The position numbers were made by a program, and so were the translations under genes. This document shows, one piece after another, positions 21,962-31,728 of a stretch of 64,000 nucleotides of DNA; the stretch's first letter is position 1; each line of letters opens with the position of its first letter. The DNA comes from Pedobacter sp. BMA (GTDB lineage Bacteria; Bacteroidota; Bacteroidia; Sphingobacteriales; Sphingobacteriaceae): the NCBI RefSeq assembly GCF_001027745.1, contig NZ_LECU01000004.1:186001-250000 (forward strand), written 5' to 3'. The notes under the pieces are model-generated. The model searched no databases. It had not been told where the DNA came from and worked only from the letters and a program-made list of their open reading frames with translations.

Positions 21962-21996
21962 AAGCCTTTTCGATTAATTTCGGAAAGGCTTTTTTG
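21962..21996 (+). terminator. intrinsic terminator of atpDC
   Basis: Stem AAGCCTTTTCG / CGGAAAGGCTT (21962-21972 with 21981-21991, one G-T pair), 8-nt loop, then TTTTT. Confidence 0.85.
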
Positions 21997-22373
21997 TTTA
22001 CCAACCTGCTGAATGTATTAGCAATTTATCAAAAAGGAGGAGAGTGTAGTGTTGAAGGAAATGTTCGTGGCCAGCTATAGCGATTGTGTGAGAACAGGAT
22101 AGGCATCACACCGATTAAAAGGTATATCCATGACGTAATGATTCAGCGCCAAAAAACAGCCATAATTTTAAATTTTCAGTCCCGGAATCGGATTTCAGGA
22201 AGAAAAACATAAAATTTACAATGCACGCATAACAAACATACCGTATACCGTTTTGATATTTGGTCTACGGCTATCGGCATTAAATCACTAATTCCACTCT
22301 CAATAAGAATATAATTCTGAATGTAATCACAAAAAACAAATAATGTTCTTATTTCACTTTTTTCTGATTTCTC
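21997..22373. other. intergenic stretch before the ilv leader
   Basis: About 380 bp without a supportable gene. Short frames exist on both strands but have no start signal, family motif or sustained length. An 87-codon minus-strand frame (22176-22439) runs antisense across the leader promoter and looks like chance. Confidence 0.5.
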
Positions 22374-22404
22374 TTGCATATTAATGAACCAAAAACTAAA
22401 TTGG
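22374..22404 (+). promoter_or_regulatory. candidate promoter of the ilv-leu operon
   Basis: TTG at 22374-22376, a 20-bp spacer, then TAAATTGG at 22397-22404 (7 of 8 against TAnnTTTG). Transcription would begin around 22409-22412, leaving a leader of about 18 nt before the leader peptide and about 230 nt before ilvE. Confidence 0.55.
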
Positions 22405-22427
22405 TATTTATAAAGCAACGAGAAATA

Positions 22428-22562
22428 ATGACAATTCAAAACAACACTTTTTTAAACAACACTTCTGCAATTGCGGCTGGAAATGTTGTGTTGTTGTCTG
22501 TCATTATCCTGAACCTACTACTCCTGATTTTATGGGGCAAACAGCGGACGCAATTTAAATAG
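22428..22562 (+). CDS. ilv-leu operon leader peptide (candidate)
   Basis: A 44-codon frame, MTIQNNTFLNN onward. Codons 20-35 (22485-22532) read VVLLSVIILNLLLLIL, i.e. 8 Leu, 3 Val and 3 Ile of 16. Leucine is spelled with six different codons across the peptide, including CTA and CTC. After this run come W-G-K-Q-R-T-Q-F-K and a TAG stop. It lies between a candidate promoter and an intrinsic terminator directly ahead of ilvE, the classic layout of BCAA leader peptides (as for E. coli ilvL, ivbL and leuL). The alternative reading is a one-helix membrane miniprotein, since a BCAA run is also hydrophobic. Confidence 0.75.
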   Translation: MTIQNNTFLNNTSAIAAGNVVLLSVIILNLLLLILWGKQRTQFK

Positions 22563-22618
22563 ATATTAAAAAACTAAATATACCTAAAGCGTCCTGATAC
22601 AAACAGGACGCTTTTTTT
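22546..22618 (+). promoter_or_regulatory. attenuator: competing antiterminator and terminator
   Basis: The terminator stem is AAAGCGTCCTG (22586-22596) with CAGGACGCTTT (22604-22614): 11 perfect pairs, 7-nt loop, then T's. The 3' end of the leader frame contains GGACGC (22546-22551), which can instead pair with GCGTCC (22589-22594) and block the terminator. A ribosome stalled in the Val/Leu/Ile run would leave 22546-22551 free; one that reaches the stop at 22560 would cover it. Termination therefore depends on charged BCAA tRNA (inference). Confidence 0.7.
22586..22618 (+). terminator. leader terminator upstream of ilvE
   Basis: 11-bp perfect stem and seven T's, 20 bp before the ilvE start. 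A terminator directly before the first structural gene only makes sense if it is conditional. Confidence 0.9.
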
Positions 22619-22638
22619 AAATAACAAAACAGTGTATT

Positions 22639-23529
22639 ATGAAATACTATAATTCTAATACGATTATTTATCTTGACGGACGGTTTGAAAAAGCGGTTGA
22701 TAGCAGCACGGATTTATATGGCCAGTCATTACATTACGGATACGCTGCGTTTGAAGGTATAAGGGCGTATAAAACCCATAACGGAAACCGGATATTCAAA
22801 GCTGCTGCGCATTTTGATCGCTTAGAGCGTTCTTGTCAGCTGGCCAACATCCCATTCCCATGGGACAAACAGGAACTGATTAAGGAAACTTATAAGCTGC
22901 TCACATTAAATAAGCTTAAAGATGCCTATATCCGCCCACTGGTATTTTGTCACCCAAATATGAAATTGAATGAGCCAAGTGGTGTTTCCATTCTAATCTG
23001 TGCCTGGGACTGGGATGCCTATTCAGGAAATAAGCTGTTGAAGTTAACCATTTCAGACTACGAAAGGCCAAATCCTAAATCTGTTCCGATGGAGGCTAAA
23101 TTAAGCGGAAGCTATGTGAATTCCATTTTGGCAACTACCGCAGCCAACATTAAAGGTTACGATGAGGCATTGCTTTTAGACATGCATGGATTTGTGGCAG
23201 AAGCATCTGGCGCGAATATCTTTATTGAAAAAGACGGAAAATTATATACGCCATCATTAGGCAACATACTGCCAGGCATTACAAGGGCTACGGTAAAAGA
23301 ATTGTGTACGATACTGGATATCGAGTGCATTGAGAAAAAACTGACAGTAGAAGATTTAAGGCAAGCCGACAGTGCTTTCTTATGTGGAACGGCCACTGAA
23401 ATTGCAGGGATTGCATCGATTGATGATATTATCTTTCGCTCTCTATGGCGGGAATCCATTGGTTACACCATTCAACGGGCTTACAAAAACCTGGTGCTTG
23501 AAAAGGTGAACTATGAAGTGATTATTTAG
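22639..23529 (+). CDS. ilvE: branched-chain amino acid aminotransferase
   Basis: A 296-residue class IV PLP aminotransferase. HYGYAAFEGIRAY near the N-terminus, PLP lysine at about 154 (MEAKLSGSYVNS), EASGANIFI and the GITRATV motif are those of IlvE rather than D-amino acid transaminase or ADC lyase. It performs the last step for Val, Leu and Ile. It is the first structural gene after the leader terminator. Confidence 0.95.
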   Translation: MKYYNSNTIIYLDGRFEKAVDSSTDLYGQSLHYGYAAFEGIRAYKTHNGNRIFKAAAHFDRLERSCQLANIPFPWDKQELIKETYKLLTLNKLKDAYIRPLVFCHPNMKLNEPSGVSILICAWDWDAYSGNKLLKLTISDYERPNPKSVPMEAKLSGSYVNSILATTAANIKGYDEALLLDMHGFVAEASGANIFIEKDGKLYTPSLGNILPGITRATVKELCTILDIECIEKKLTVEDLRQADSAFLCGTATEIAGIASIDDIIFRSLWRESIGYTIQRAYKNLVLEKVNYEVII

Positions 23530-23628
23530 TATCAGAAAAAATTATCAGTTACTGAGCGGCGAGAATCAGAAGAAGGATTACACAGTCAATAACAACAACT
23601 AACAGAACCAGAATATACATTTTAAACA

Positions 23629-25311
23629 ATGAGCGAATTAAACAAGTACAGTAAGACATTTACACAAGACCCTACTCAACCCGCCGCGCAAGCGATGCTT
23701 TACGGAATTGGATTAACTGATGCAGATATGGCAAAAGCACAGGTTGGTATTGCAAGTATGGGTTACGATGGCAACACCTGCAACATGCACCTTAACGACC
23801 TTGCAAAAGACGTTAAAGCGGGGGTCTGGAAAAATGATTTAGTTGGCTTGGTTTTTAACACCATTGGCGTAAGTGATGGAATGAGCAACGGTACTGATGG
23901 TATGCGCTATTCGTTGGTAAGCCGTGATGTAATTGCAGATAGTATTGAAACTATCTGCGGCGGACAATATTATGATGGGATTATCTCTATTCCCGGCTGT
24001 GATAAAAATATGCCCGGAGCCATTATGGCGATGGCCAGATTAGACCGTCCATCGATTATGGTTTACGGCGGTACAATTGCTCCCGGACATTACAAAGGAG
24101 AAGAATTAAACATTGTTTCGGCTTTCGAAGCATTGGGGCAGAAAATCTGTGGTAATTTATCTGAGGAAGATTATCAGGGGATTATTAAACATACCTGTCC
24201 GGGCGCCGGCGCCTGTGGTGGTATGTACACCGCCAACACAATGGCATCGGCAATTGAGGCTTTGGGTATGAGTTTACCCTACTCCTCTTCGAATCCTGCC
24301 GTAAGTCCGGAGAAAAAACAAGAGTGTTTAGACGCCGGCAAATACATCAAAGTTTTATTAGAGAAAGATATTAAGCCCTCTGATATCATGACGAGAAAAG
24401 CATTTGAGAATGCTATTCGTTCGATTATTATATTAGGCGGAAGTACCAATGCGGTGCTGCACTTCATCGCGATGGGTAAAGCAATCGGTGTTGAAATTAC
24501 ACAGGATGATTTTCAGCGGATGAGTGATGTAACACCTGTTTTAGCTGATTTTAAACCAAGCGGAAAATATTTAATGCAGGATTTACACCAATATGGAGGT
24601 ATTCCGGCAGTATTGAAATTTTTATTGAACGAAGGTTTATTACATGGCGATTGCTTAACCGTAACCGGAAAAACAGTTGCTGAAAACCTGGCTGATGTGA
24701 AATCGATTATGGATTACGATCAGAAAATTGTTCAAAAATTAAGTGAACCGATCAAAGCAACGGGTCACTTGCAAATTCTTTATGGAAATTTAGCAGAGAA
24801 AGGTTCTGTTGCGAAAATCAGCGGTAAGGAAGGTGAAAAATTTGAAGGCCCTGCGCGGGTATTTGATGGTGAGCATGATTTGATTGCCGGTATTTCAAGC
24901 GGTCGTGTTCAACCCGGCGATGTAATTGTAATCAAAAACTCTGGCCCTGTTGGTGCACCAGGTATGCCAGAAATGTTAAAGCCAACCTCCGCTATTATCG
25001 GTGCAGGTTTAGGAAAATCAGTTGCCTTGATTACTGATGGACGTTTCTCGGGTGGTACTCACGGTTTTGTAGTAGGGCATATCACTCCAGAATCTTATAA
25101 AGGCGGCTTAATTGGTTTGGTTGAAGACAATGATCCTATTTTAATCGATGCGGTTAACAACATCATCAGCTTACAGGTAAGCGAAGAAGTGATTGCAGAG
25201 CGCAGAGCGAAATATGTTCAGCCAGCACTAAAAGTTTCTAAAGGCGTTTTGTATAAATATGCTAAAACGGTATCAGACGCTGCAAGCGGCTGTGTAACCG
25301 ATGAATATTAG
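23629..25311 (+). CDS. ilvD: dihydroxy-acid dehydratase
   Basis: A 560-residue IlvD/Edd family enzyme. Cluster cysteines are in [17 protein letters not shown] and [31 protein letters not shown] near the C-terminus is typical of IlvD. It dehydrates dihydroxy acids to 2-keto acids in Val/Ile synthesis using an Fe-S cluster. A 150-bp spacer with a short hairpin (25375-25395) precedes ilvB. Confidence 0.97.
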   Translation: MSELNKYSKTFTQDPTQPAAQAMLYGIGLTDADMAKAQVGIASMGYDGNTCNMHLNDLAKDVKAGVWKNDLVGLVFNTIGVSDGMSNGTDGMRYSLVSRDVIADSIETICGGQYYDGIISIPGCDKNMPGAIMAMARLDRPSIMVYGGTIAPGHYKGEELNIVSAFEALGQKICGNLSEEDYQGIIKHTCPGAGACGGMYTANTMASAIEALGMSLPYSSSNPAVSPEKKQECLDAGKYIKVLLEKDIKPSDIMTRKAFENAIRSIIILGGSTNAVLHFIAMGKAIGVEITQDDFQRMSDVTPVLADFKPSGKYLMQDLHQYGGIPAVLKFLLNEGLLHGDCLTVTGKTVAENLADVKSIMDYDQKIVQKLSEPIKATGHLQILYGNLAEKGSVAKISGKEGEKFEGPARVFDGEHDLIAGISSGRVQPGDVIVIKNSGPVGAPGMPEMLKPTSAIIGAGLGKSVALITDGRFSGGTHGFVVGHITPESYKGGLIGLVEDNDPILIDAVNNIISLQVSEEVIAERRAKYVQPALKVSKGVLYKYAKTVSDAASGCVTDEY

Positions 25312-25463
25312 TGTACCAATGTGATTTTTAGATATGAAGTCACAACTTAAAAAGTCATATTAGGAAATTAATCCATCATCGCAAATTGTGATGATATGAA
25401 AAGGGATGATCGGGAGCGGATTGGGTTTAATATAAAAGAATAAGGAACCGCAAAAATATAACT

Positions 25464-27212
25464 ATGGAAACTGCACAAGATACAATTCAAGCGGAGGCAC
25501 AAGCAGAAACCTCTAAAACATTATTCAAGGGAACTGGTTCACAGGTTCTTTTGAATGGATTAATTGAAGAAGGAGTAACCACCATCTTCGGTTATCCTGG
25601 CGGTGCAATCATGCCGATTTACGATGCATTATACGATTATGCAGACAAATTAGAGCACATTTTGGTTCGCCATGAGCAAGGTGGTATTCATGCTGCACAG
25701 GGCTTTGCACGTACAAGTGGTAAAGTAGGTGTTTGTTTTGCTACCAGTGGGCCTGGTGCAACGAATCTGGTTACAGGTTTAGCTGATGCACAAATCGACA
25801 GCACGCCTTTGGTTTGTATCACTGGTCAGGTTTTTGCCCACTTGCTGGGTACCGATGCCTTCCAGGAAACTGATGTCATTAATATTACCACACCAGTAAC
25901 CAAATGGAATTATCAGGTGACAGATGCTAAAGAAATCCCTGAGGTTTTAGCCAAGGCCTTCTACATTGCCAAAAGCGGTAGACCGGGTCCGGTTTTAATT
26001 GATATCACAAAAAATGCGCAGCTACAGGTTGAGGAATTTCCTGAATATGTTAAGTGTAACCATATCCGCTCCTATCGCCCGAAACCAAAGGTTAGGGTAG
26101 AATATATTCAGCAAGCTGCAGAATTAATCAATTCTGCAAAAAAACCTTTCGTATTATTCGGACAAGGTGTTGTTTTAGGCAGCGCTGAACAGGAATTCAA
26201 AAATTTTATAGAAAAAAGTGGTATTCCAGCTGCCTGGACAATTATGGGTGATGGTGCCATACCAACTTCACACCCCCTAAACGTGGGTATGCTCGGCATG
26301 CATGGTAACTATGGCCCAAATGTATTAACCAACGAGTGTGATGTTTTAATTGCGATCGGGATGCGTTTCGATGACCGTGTTACCGGTCGTTTAGACAAAT
26401 ACGCAAAACAGGCGAAAGTGATTCACCTGGATATTGACCCCGCCGAAATTGATAAAAATGTTAAGGCAGATGTCGGCGTATGGGGAGATTGCAAAGAAAC
26501 ACTTCCATTGCTAACCAATCTGGTTAATGCCGCTACGCACGAGGATTGGCTTGCCAAATTCAGAGATTACAATCAGCAGGAAATTGATCAGGTGATTACA
26601 CCGGAACTTTATCCTGAAGGTGATGAAATGACCATGGGCGAAGTGTTACGCAACATTAACGAAATCTGCGGCGGCGATGCTGTAGTTGTTACTGATGTTG
26701 GTCAGCACCAGATGGTAGCCTGCCGTTATGCCAAATTTAATAATACCCGTAGCAATATTACTTCGGGTGGATTAGGCACAATGGGTTTTGGTTTGCCTGC
26801 AGCAATTGGTGCCAAATACGGAGCGCCTGATAAAACTGTTATCGCGATCATTGGTGACGGCGGTTTCCAAATGACCCCGCAGGAATTAGGCACAATTATG
26901 CAGTTTGGTGCGGCTGTTAAAATTCTGATTTTAAATAACCGTTTCTTAGGCATGGTTCGCCAGTGGCAGCAGTTGTTCCATGATAAACGTTACTCTTTTG
27001 TTAACATCACAAGTCCTGATTTCGTCGCTTTAGCAAAATCTTACTATATCGAAGCAAGTAAAGTTGATGAACGTGCTAATTTGAGAAATGCATTAGAAAC
27101 GATGATCAACCACGAAGGTTCTTATTTACTCGAGGTGATGGTAGGCAGAGAAAACAATGTTTTTCCAATGGTTCCTCAGGGAATGAGCGTAAGCGAGATC
27201 AGGTTGAAGTAA
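25464..27212 (+). CDS. ilvB: acetolactate synthase large subunit
   Basis: A 582-residue TPP enzyme. The N-terminal Pyr domain has the catalytic Glu in VRHEQGGIHAAQG, the central domain binds FAD (GMRFDDRVTG), and the C-terminal PP domain has GDGGFQMTPQEL...NNRFLGMVRQWQ. It condenses pyruvate, or pyruvate with 2-ketobutyrate. Its regulatory subunit follows after 30 bp. Confidence 0.97.
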   Translation: METAQDTIQAEAQAETSKTLFKGTGSQVLLNGLIEEGVTTIFGYPGGAIMPIYDALYDYADKLEHILVRHEQGGIHAAQGFARTSGKVGVCFATSGPGATNLVTGLADAQIDSTPLVCITGQVFAHLLGTDAFQETDVINITTPVTKWNYQVTDAKEIPEVLAKAFYIAKSGRPGPVLIDITKNAQLQVEEFPEYVKCNHIRSYRPKPKVRVEYIQQAAELINSAKKPFVLFGQGVVLGSAEQEFKNFIEKSGIPAAWTIMGDGAIPTSHPLNVGMLGMHGNYGPNVLTNECDVLIAIGMRFDDRVTGRLDKYAKQAKVIHLDIDPAEIDKNVKADVGVWGDCKETLPLLTNLVNAATHEDWLAKFRDYNQQEIDQVITPELYPEGDEMTMGEVLRNINEICGGDAVVVTDVGQHQMVACRYAKFNNTRSNITSGGLGTMGFGLPAAIGAKYGAPDKTVIAIIGDGGFQMTPQELGTIMQFGAAVKILILNNRFLGMVRQWQQLFHDKRYSFVNITSPDFVALAKSYYIEASKVDERANLRNALETMINHEGSYLLEVMVGRENNVFPMVPQGMSVSEIRLK

Positions 27213-27242
27213 GCTGAAAGATTAAAGCCAAAAGAAATTATC

Positions 27243-27881
27243 ATGAGTACTGAAAACACATTAGAACATAAAATAGCAAAAGCCGATTTCGAAGGTAAGC
27301 AGGAATATACCATTACGGTATATGCTGAAAACCGCATTGGTTTATTAAACAGAATCGCGATTATCTTTTCAAAAAGAAAAATCAATATCGAGAGTTTAAA
27401 TACCTCTCCATCAGAAATTGATGGCATCCACCGTTTCAACATCGTTATAACCGAAAGTTACGATGTGGTGAGAAAATTGGCCCGCCAGATCGAGAAGCAG
27501 GTTGAGGTTTTAAAGGTATATTTCAACACCAACGAGGAAATTATCTGGCAGGAACTTGCCCTCTACAAAGTATCGACAGACGAAATTGCTGAAAAAGTTA
27601 CTGTAGAGCGCTTACTGAGACAGTATGGTGCCAGTGCCGTAGTGATCCGTAAAGATTATACGGTGTTTGCAGTTACCGGACACAGAGAAGAAACAGATGC
27701 ATTGGTTAAAGCGCTTGAGCCATATGAACTGATAGAATTTGTTCGCTCAGCAAGAGTGGCCATTATTAAAGATAGTGCAGGTTTCCACGAAAAACTAAAA
27801 GAATTTGAAGCTTTTGAACCAGGAGAAGAACTTATAGAAAATGAGTTTTTAGACAAAGGCGAGAAGATTTTTACAATGTAA
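27243..27881 (+). CDS. ilvN: acetolactate synthase small (regulatory) subunit
   Basis: A 212-residue protein. An N-terminal ACT domain (YTITVYAENRIGLLNRIAIIFSKRKINIESL, about 20-90) is followed by the C-terminal ALS_ss_C domain. At 212 residues it is longer than E. coli IlvH (163) and ends in an acidic tail. Valine feedback is expected through the ACT domain, but which residues bind valine cannot be judged here. Confidence 0.93.
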   Translation: MSTENTLEHKIAKADFEGKQEYTITVYAENRIGLLNRIAIIFSKRKINIESLNTSPSEIDGIHRFNIVITESYDVVRKLARQIEKQVEVLKVYFNTNEEIIWQELALYKVSTDEIAEKVTVERLLRQYGASAVVIRKDYTVFAVTGHREETDALVKALEPYELIEFVRSARVAIIKDSAGFHEKLKEFEAFEPGEELIENEFLDKGEKIFTM

Positions 27882-27890
27882 GCAAACAGC

Positions 27891-28352
27891 ATGGACGAGA
27901 TATTTGAATTTATCATCAATTCACGTAAGGCATTTATACAACTGATCGATGGTTTGACTATCGGGCAACTGAATACGATACCCGATGGTTTTAACAACAA
28001 CATCATCTGGAATTTTGGTCACATTGTAGTGAGTACTCAAACGCTATGTTATGTTCGTACTGGGCTTGTAGCTGATGCCAGTAATGTAAAGTTCAATGAG
28101 TTTTACAAAAAAGATACCCGACCTACATACACAGTTACTGAAACAGAAGTGGCTGAGCTAAAAGCAATAGCCCTGCAAAGTATCGACCAGATAAAAGAAG
28201 ACTATGCAGCAGGGGTATTCAAGGCGATTACTCCTTTTTCTACCTCAACCTATGGTGTGGAGATGAAAAGCATAGAAGAAGTGCTGATCACCACTGTTGG
28301 GCATGACAATGTGCATTATGGCTATGCATGGGCACTAAAAAAAGTAATATAA
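27891..28352 (+). CDS. DinB family protein
   Basis: A 153-residue four-helix-bundle protein of the DinB/YfiT superfamily. The motif around NIIWNFGHIVVSTQ holds one conserved His, and TVGHDNVHYGYAWAL holds the metal-binding HxxxH near the C-terminus. It could be a metal-dependent thiol transferase-like or hydrolase-like protein. The gene sits 9 bp after ilvN and 45 bp before ilvC, so it is co-transcribed with the BCAA genes. No role in the pathway is known. Confidence 0.8.
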   Translation: MDEIFEFIINSRKAFIQLIDGLTIGQLNTIPDGFNNNIIWNFGHIVVSTQTLCYVRTGLVADASNVKFNEFYKKDTRPTYTVTETEVAELKAIALQSIDQIKEDYAAGVFKAITPFSTSTYGVEMKSIEEVLITTVGHDNVHYGYAWALKKVI

Positions 28353-28397
28353 ATAAAACATAAACCGATAATAAATAGAAATTAACCAATAAAAACG

Positions 28398-29879
28398 ATG
28401 TCAAATTATTTTAACACATTACCTCTTAGAGAAAAATTAAACCAGCTTGGTGTTTGCGATTTCATGGACAGCAATGAATTTTTAGACGGCATTAGCGCAC
28501 TAAAAGGCAAAAAACTGGTAATTGTAGGTTGCGGTGCGCAAGGCTTAAACCAGGGTTTAAATTTAAGAGATAGTGGTTTAGATGTAAGCTACACGTTGCG
28601 CAAAGAGGCGATTGAAGGTAAAAGGGATTCGTGGAAAAATGCAACCGAAAACAACTTCAATGTTGGCACTTACGAAGAATTAATTCCTGGTGCTGATGTG
28701 GTAATTAACCTTACACCAGATAAGCAACACACCGCAGTTGTAAATGCCATTATGCCTTTAATGAAAGAAGGCGCTACATTATTATATTCTCACGGATTTA
28801 ATATTGTGGAAGAAGGCATGCAGATCCGTAAAGATTTGACGGTAATTATGGTCGCGCCTAAATGCCCGGGAAGTGAAGTGAGAGCTGAATATGTTCGCGG
28901 TTTTGGTGTACCTACATTAATTGCTGTTCACCCTGAAAATGATCCTCAAGGTAAAGGACTGGCACAAGCAAAAGCTTATTGCGTAGGTACAGGGGGTCAC
29001 AGAGCAGGTGTATTGAAATCATCTTTTGTGGCTGAGGTTAAATCAGATTTAATGGGCGAGCAAACTATCCTTTGCGGATTATTGCAAACAGGTTCTATCC
29101 TGTCTTTTGATAAAATGGTTGAAAAAGGAATCGATGCAGGCTATGCTTCAAAACTGGTTCAATATGGTGTTGAGGTAATTACTGAAGCATTAAAGCAAGG
29201 TGGTATCACGGCAATGATGGATCGCTTAAGCAACGTGGCTAAAATTAAAGCCTTCGAAATCTCGGAAGAATTAAAAGACATTATGCGTCCGTTATTCCAA
29301 AAACATCAGGATGATATTATGAGCGGTGAATTTAGCCGTACCATGATGGAAGATTGGGCTGCCGGTGATAAAAATCTATTAAAATGGAGAGCTGAAACAG
29401 GTGAAACTGCTTTTGAAAAAACGCCTGCAGGTGACGTTAAAATCGGAGAGCAAGAGTATTTTGACAACTACCTTTTAATGGTTGCTTTTGTACGTGCAGG
29501 TGTTGAGCTGGCTTTCGAAACTATGGTTCAGGCGGGTATCAAACCAGAGTCTGCTTATTACGAGTCGCTACACGAAACGCCACTTATTGCAAACACCATT
29601 GCCCGTAAAAAACTGTTCGAAATGAACCGTGTAATTTCTGATACTGCTGAGTACGGTTGTTACTTATTTGACCAGGCATGTAAACCTTTGTTAGCTGATT
29701 TTATGACCAAAGTGGATACTGACTTAGTAGGTAAAAACTTTAACGAAGGTAAAGATGGTGCAGTAGATAACAGAAAGTTAATTGATGTTAACGAAGCAAT
29801 CCGTTCGCATCAAGTTGAGCAGATTGGTGCTACTTTACGTAAAGCCATGACTGCGATGAAGGCAATTAAAACTGCATAA
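28398..29879 (+). CDS. ilvC: ketol-acid reductoisomerase, class II (long form)
   Basis: A 493-residue enzyme with Rossmann motif [16 protein letters not shown] and two tandem IlvC C-terminal domains, the long class II form as in E. coli (491 residues). It converts acetolactate and acetohydroxybutyrate to dihydroxy acids with NADPH and Mg2+. It is followed by a palindrome (29895-29913) before leuC. Confidence 0.97.
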   Translation: MSNYFNTLPLREKLNQLGVCDFMDSNEFLDGISALKGKKLVIVGCGAQGLNQGLNLRDSGLDVSYTLRKEAIEGKRDSWKNATENNFNVGTYEELIPGADVVINLTPDKQHTAVVNAIMPLMKEGATLLYSHGFNIVEEGMQIRKDLTVIMVAPKCPGSEVRAEYVRGFGVPTLIAVHPENDPQGKGLAQAKAYCVGTGGHRAGVLKSSFVAEVKSDLMGEQTILCGLLQTGSILSFDKMVEKGIDAGYASKLVQYGVEVITEALKQGGITAMMDRLSNVAKIKAFEISEELKDIMRPLFQKHQDDIMSGEFSRTMMEDWAAGDKNLLKWRAETGETAFEKTPAGDVKIGEQEYFDNYLLMVAFVRAGVELAFETMVQAGIKPESAYYESLHETPLIANTIARKKLFEMNRVISDTAEYGCYLFDQACKPLLADFMTKVDTDLVGKNFNEGKDGAVDNRKLIDVNEAIRSHQVEQIGATLRKAMTAMKAIKTA

Positions 29880-29894
29880 TACATTTACAAACTC

Positions 29895-29913
29895 CGCAGG
29901 TTTAAAACCTGCG
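29895..29913. repeat. palindromic intergenic element
   Basis: CGCAGGTTT-A-AAACCTGCG, a perfect 9-bp palindrome in the ilvC-leuC spacer, without a T-tract. Confidence 0.55.
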
Positions 29914-29935
29914 AGGTCTTATTAAACATAACAAA

Positions 29936-31342
29936 ATGTCAAAAACATTAGTAGAAAAAATTTGGGACGCACACGTTGTAAAAAGTGAAGAAGGATTTCC
30001 TGATATTTTATACATTGATACGCACTTAATACACGAAGTAACTTCTCCGCAGGCTTTTGATGGTTTACGTAAACGCGGATTACCTGTTTTCCGCCCGCAG
30101 CAAACGGTTGCAACTGCCGATCATAACGTACCAACGCTGAACCAGCTACTTCCAATCAAGGAAGAACTTTCACGCTATCAGGTAGATATGCTAACCAAAA
30201 ACTGTGCAGAATTTGGTATAGAACTTTACGGCTTAGGGCATCCTTTTCAGGGAATTGTTCACGTAATCGGCCCTGAACTGGGTATCACGCTACCCGGAAA
30301 AACGATGGTTTGCGGTGATAGCCATACTTCAACACACGGGGCTCTGGGCGCTATTGCTTTCGGTATCGGAACATCGCAGGTAGAGCAGGTTTTTGCAACG
30401 CAATGCTTATTGCAATCGAAACCTAAGACCATGAAAATTGAAGTAAACGGAGCGCTTGGACAAGGTGTTGGTGCAAAGGATATTATTTTATACATCATTG
30501 CCCAGATTTCTGCTGCCGGAGGTACAGGTTATTTCGTAGAATTTGCAGGTTCGGCAATCCGTAGCTTAAGCATGGAAGCCCGAATGACAGTTTGTAACAT
30601 GAGTATTGAAATGGGTGCACGTGGTGGCTTAATTGCCCCTGATCAAACCACTTTCGAATACATTAAAGGACGGCAGTTTGCCCCGAAGGGTGAAGAATGG
30701 GATCAAGCCCTTGCCTACTGGAAAACATTGTATAGCGATGAAGATGCTAAATTCGATTCAGTATTAACTTTCGATGCGGCTGACATTGCCCCTATGATTA
30801 CCTATGGAACTAACCCTGGAATGGGTATCGGTATTGCTGATAAAGTACCTGCAACATTGGCTCAACCAACAACAGAACAGGTTTCATATAAGAAAGCACT
30901 GGATTACATGGGTTTCAACGACGATGAAAGTTTATTGGGCAAACCAGTTGACTATGTATTTATCGGAAGCTGTACGAACTCAAGGATTGAAGATTTACGT
31001 GCCGTTGCCGATTTTGTAAAAGGCAAACAAAAAGCAACTGGTGTTGAAGTTTGGATTGTACCTGGCTCTAAACAAGTTGAAGCGCAAGCTAAAGCCGAAG
31101 GCCTGGACAAAGTATTCGAAGCTTCAGGTTTTCAGCTCCGCGAACCAGGTTGTAGTGCTTGTTTGGGCATGAACGAGGATAAAATTCCGGCAGGAAAATA
31201 TTGTGTTTCTACATCAAACAGAAACTTTGAAGGACGACAAGGCCCTAATGCACGTACGATGCTTGCAAGTCCGTTAACCGCAGCTGCTGCTGCCGTTACA
31301 GGTAGAATTACAGACGTAAGGGAATTATTGGAAAAAGTTTAA
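29936..31342 (+). CDS. leuC: 3-isopropylmalate dehydratase large subunit
   Basis: A 468-residue aconitase-family protein. Cluster cysteines are in FIGSCTNSR and GCSACLGM, and substrate residues are in [13 protein letters not shown]. With LeuD it isomerises 2- to 3-isopropylmalate. Two passenger genes separate it from leuD. Confidence 0.97.
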   Translation: MSKTLVEKIWDAHVVKSEEGFPDILYIDTHLIHEVTSPQAFDGLRKRGLPVFRPQQTVATADHNVPTLNQLLPIKEELSRYQVDMLTKNCAEFGIELYGLGHPFQGIVHVIGPELGITLPGKTMVCGDSHTSTHGALGAIAFGIGTSQVEQVFATQCLLQSKPKTMKIEVNGALGQGVGAKDIILYIIAQISAAGGTGYFVEFAGSAIRSLSMEARMTVCNMSIEMGARGGLIAPDQTTFEYIKGRQFAPKGEEWDQALAYWKTLYSDEDAKFDSVLTFDAADIAPMITYGTNPGMGIGIADKVPATLAQPTTEQVSYKKALDYMGFNDDESLLGKPVDYVFIGSCTNSRIEDLRAVADFVKGKQKATGVEVWIVPGSKQVEAQAKAEGLDKVFEASGFQLREPGCSACLGMNEDKIPAGKYCVSTSNRNFEGRQGPNARTMLASPLTAAAAAVTGRITDVRELLEKV

Positions 31343-31352
31343 GTAAACCTTT

Positions 31353-31403
31353 ATTGCGAGGCACGAAACAATCCATTGCGAAGATTGCTTCGTGCCTCGC
31401 AAT
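31353..31403. repeat. long inverted repeat between leuC and the ABM gene
   Basis: Arms 31353-31373 and 31383-31403 pair over 21 bp with one mismatch and a 9-nt loop. The core GCGAGGCACGAA looks like a dispersed REP-type element. No terminating T-tract, so read-through is expected. Confidence 0.65.
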
Positions 31404-31417
31404 GAGGGACATAAAAT

Positions 31418-31711
31418 ATGGTTTTAGAAGTTGCAGTATTAAATATTAAAAAAGGATTATCTGCCGATTTTGAAATCGCTTTTAACGAGGCGCAAAAAAT
31501 CATTTCTTCGATGGATGGATATATTTCTCATGAGTTGAAAAAATGTATGGAAGAAGTTGATAAGTATATCCTGCTAGTAAATTGGGAAACACTCCAAGCG
31601 CATACGGAAGGCTTTAGAGATTCCGCAGAATACCAAAACTGGAAAAGCTTACTACATCATTTTTATGAACCTTTTCCCGTTGTTGAACATTATGTCGCGG
31701 TAGAAGGTTAA
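31418..31711 (+). CDS. antibiotic biosynthesis monooxygenase-like (ABM) domain protein
   Basis: A 97-residue ferredoxin-like dimeric alpha+beta barrel protein. ISSMDGYISHELKKCMEEVDKYILLVNWE and the C-terminal HHFYEPFPVVEHY fit the ABM/YgiN family. Members include quinol oxygenases and heme-degrading enzymes, but many have no known activity. It lies in the leuC-leuD interval and is presumably carried on the same transcript. Confidence 0.8.
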   Translation: MVLEVAVLNIKKGLSADFEIAFNEAQKIISSMDGYISHELKKCMEEVDKYILLVNWETLQAHTEGFRDSAEYQNWKSLLHHFYEPFPVVEHYVAVEG

Positions 31712-31728
31712 AAATGTAAACAGACGAA

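Noticed and set aside
22176..22439. 87-codon minus-strand frame upstream of ilvE
   Set aside because: It runs antisense through the leader promoter and start, has low-complexity aromatic and Cys content, and has no promoter or family match.
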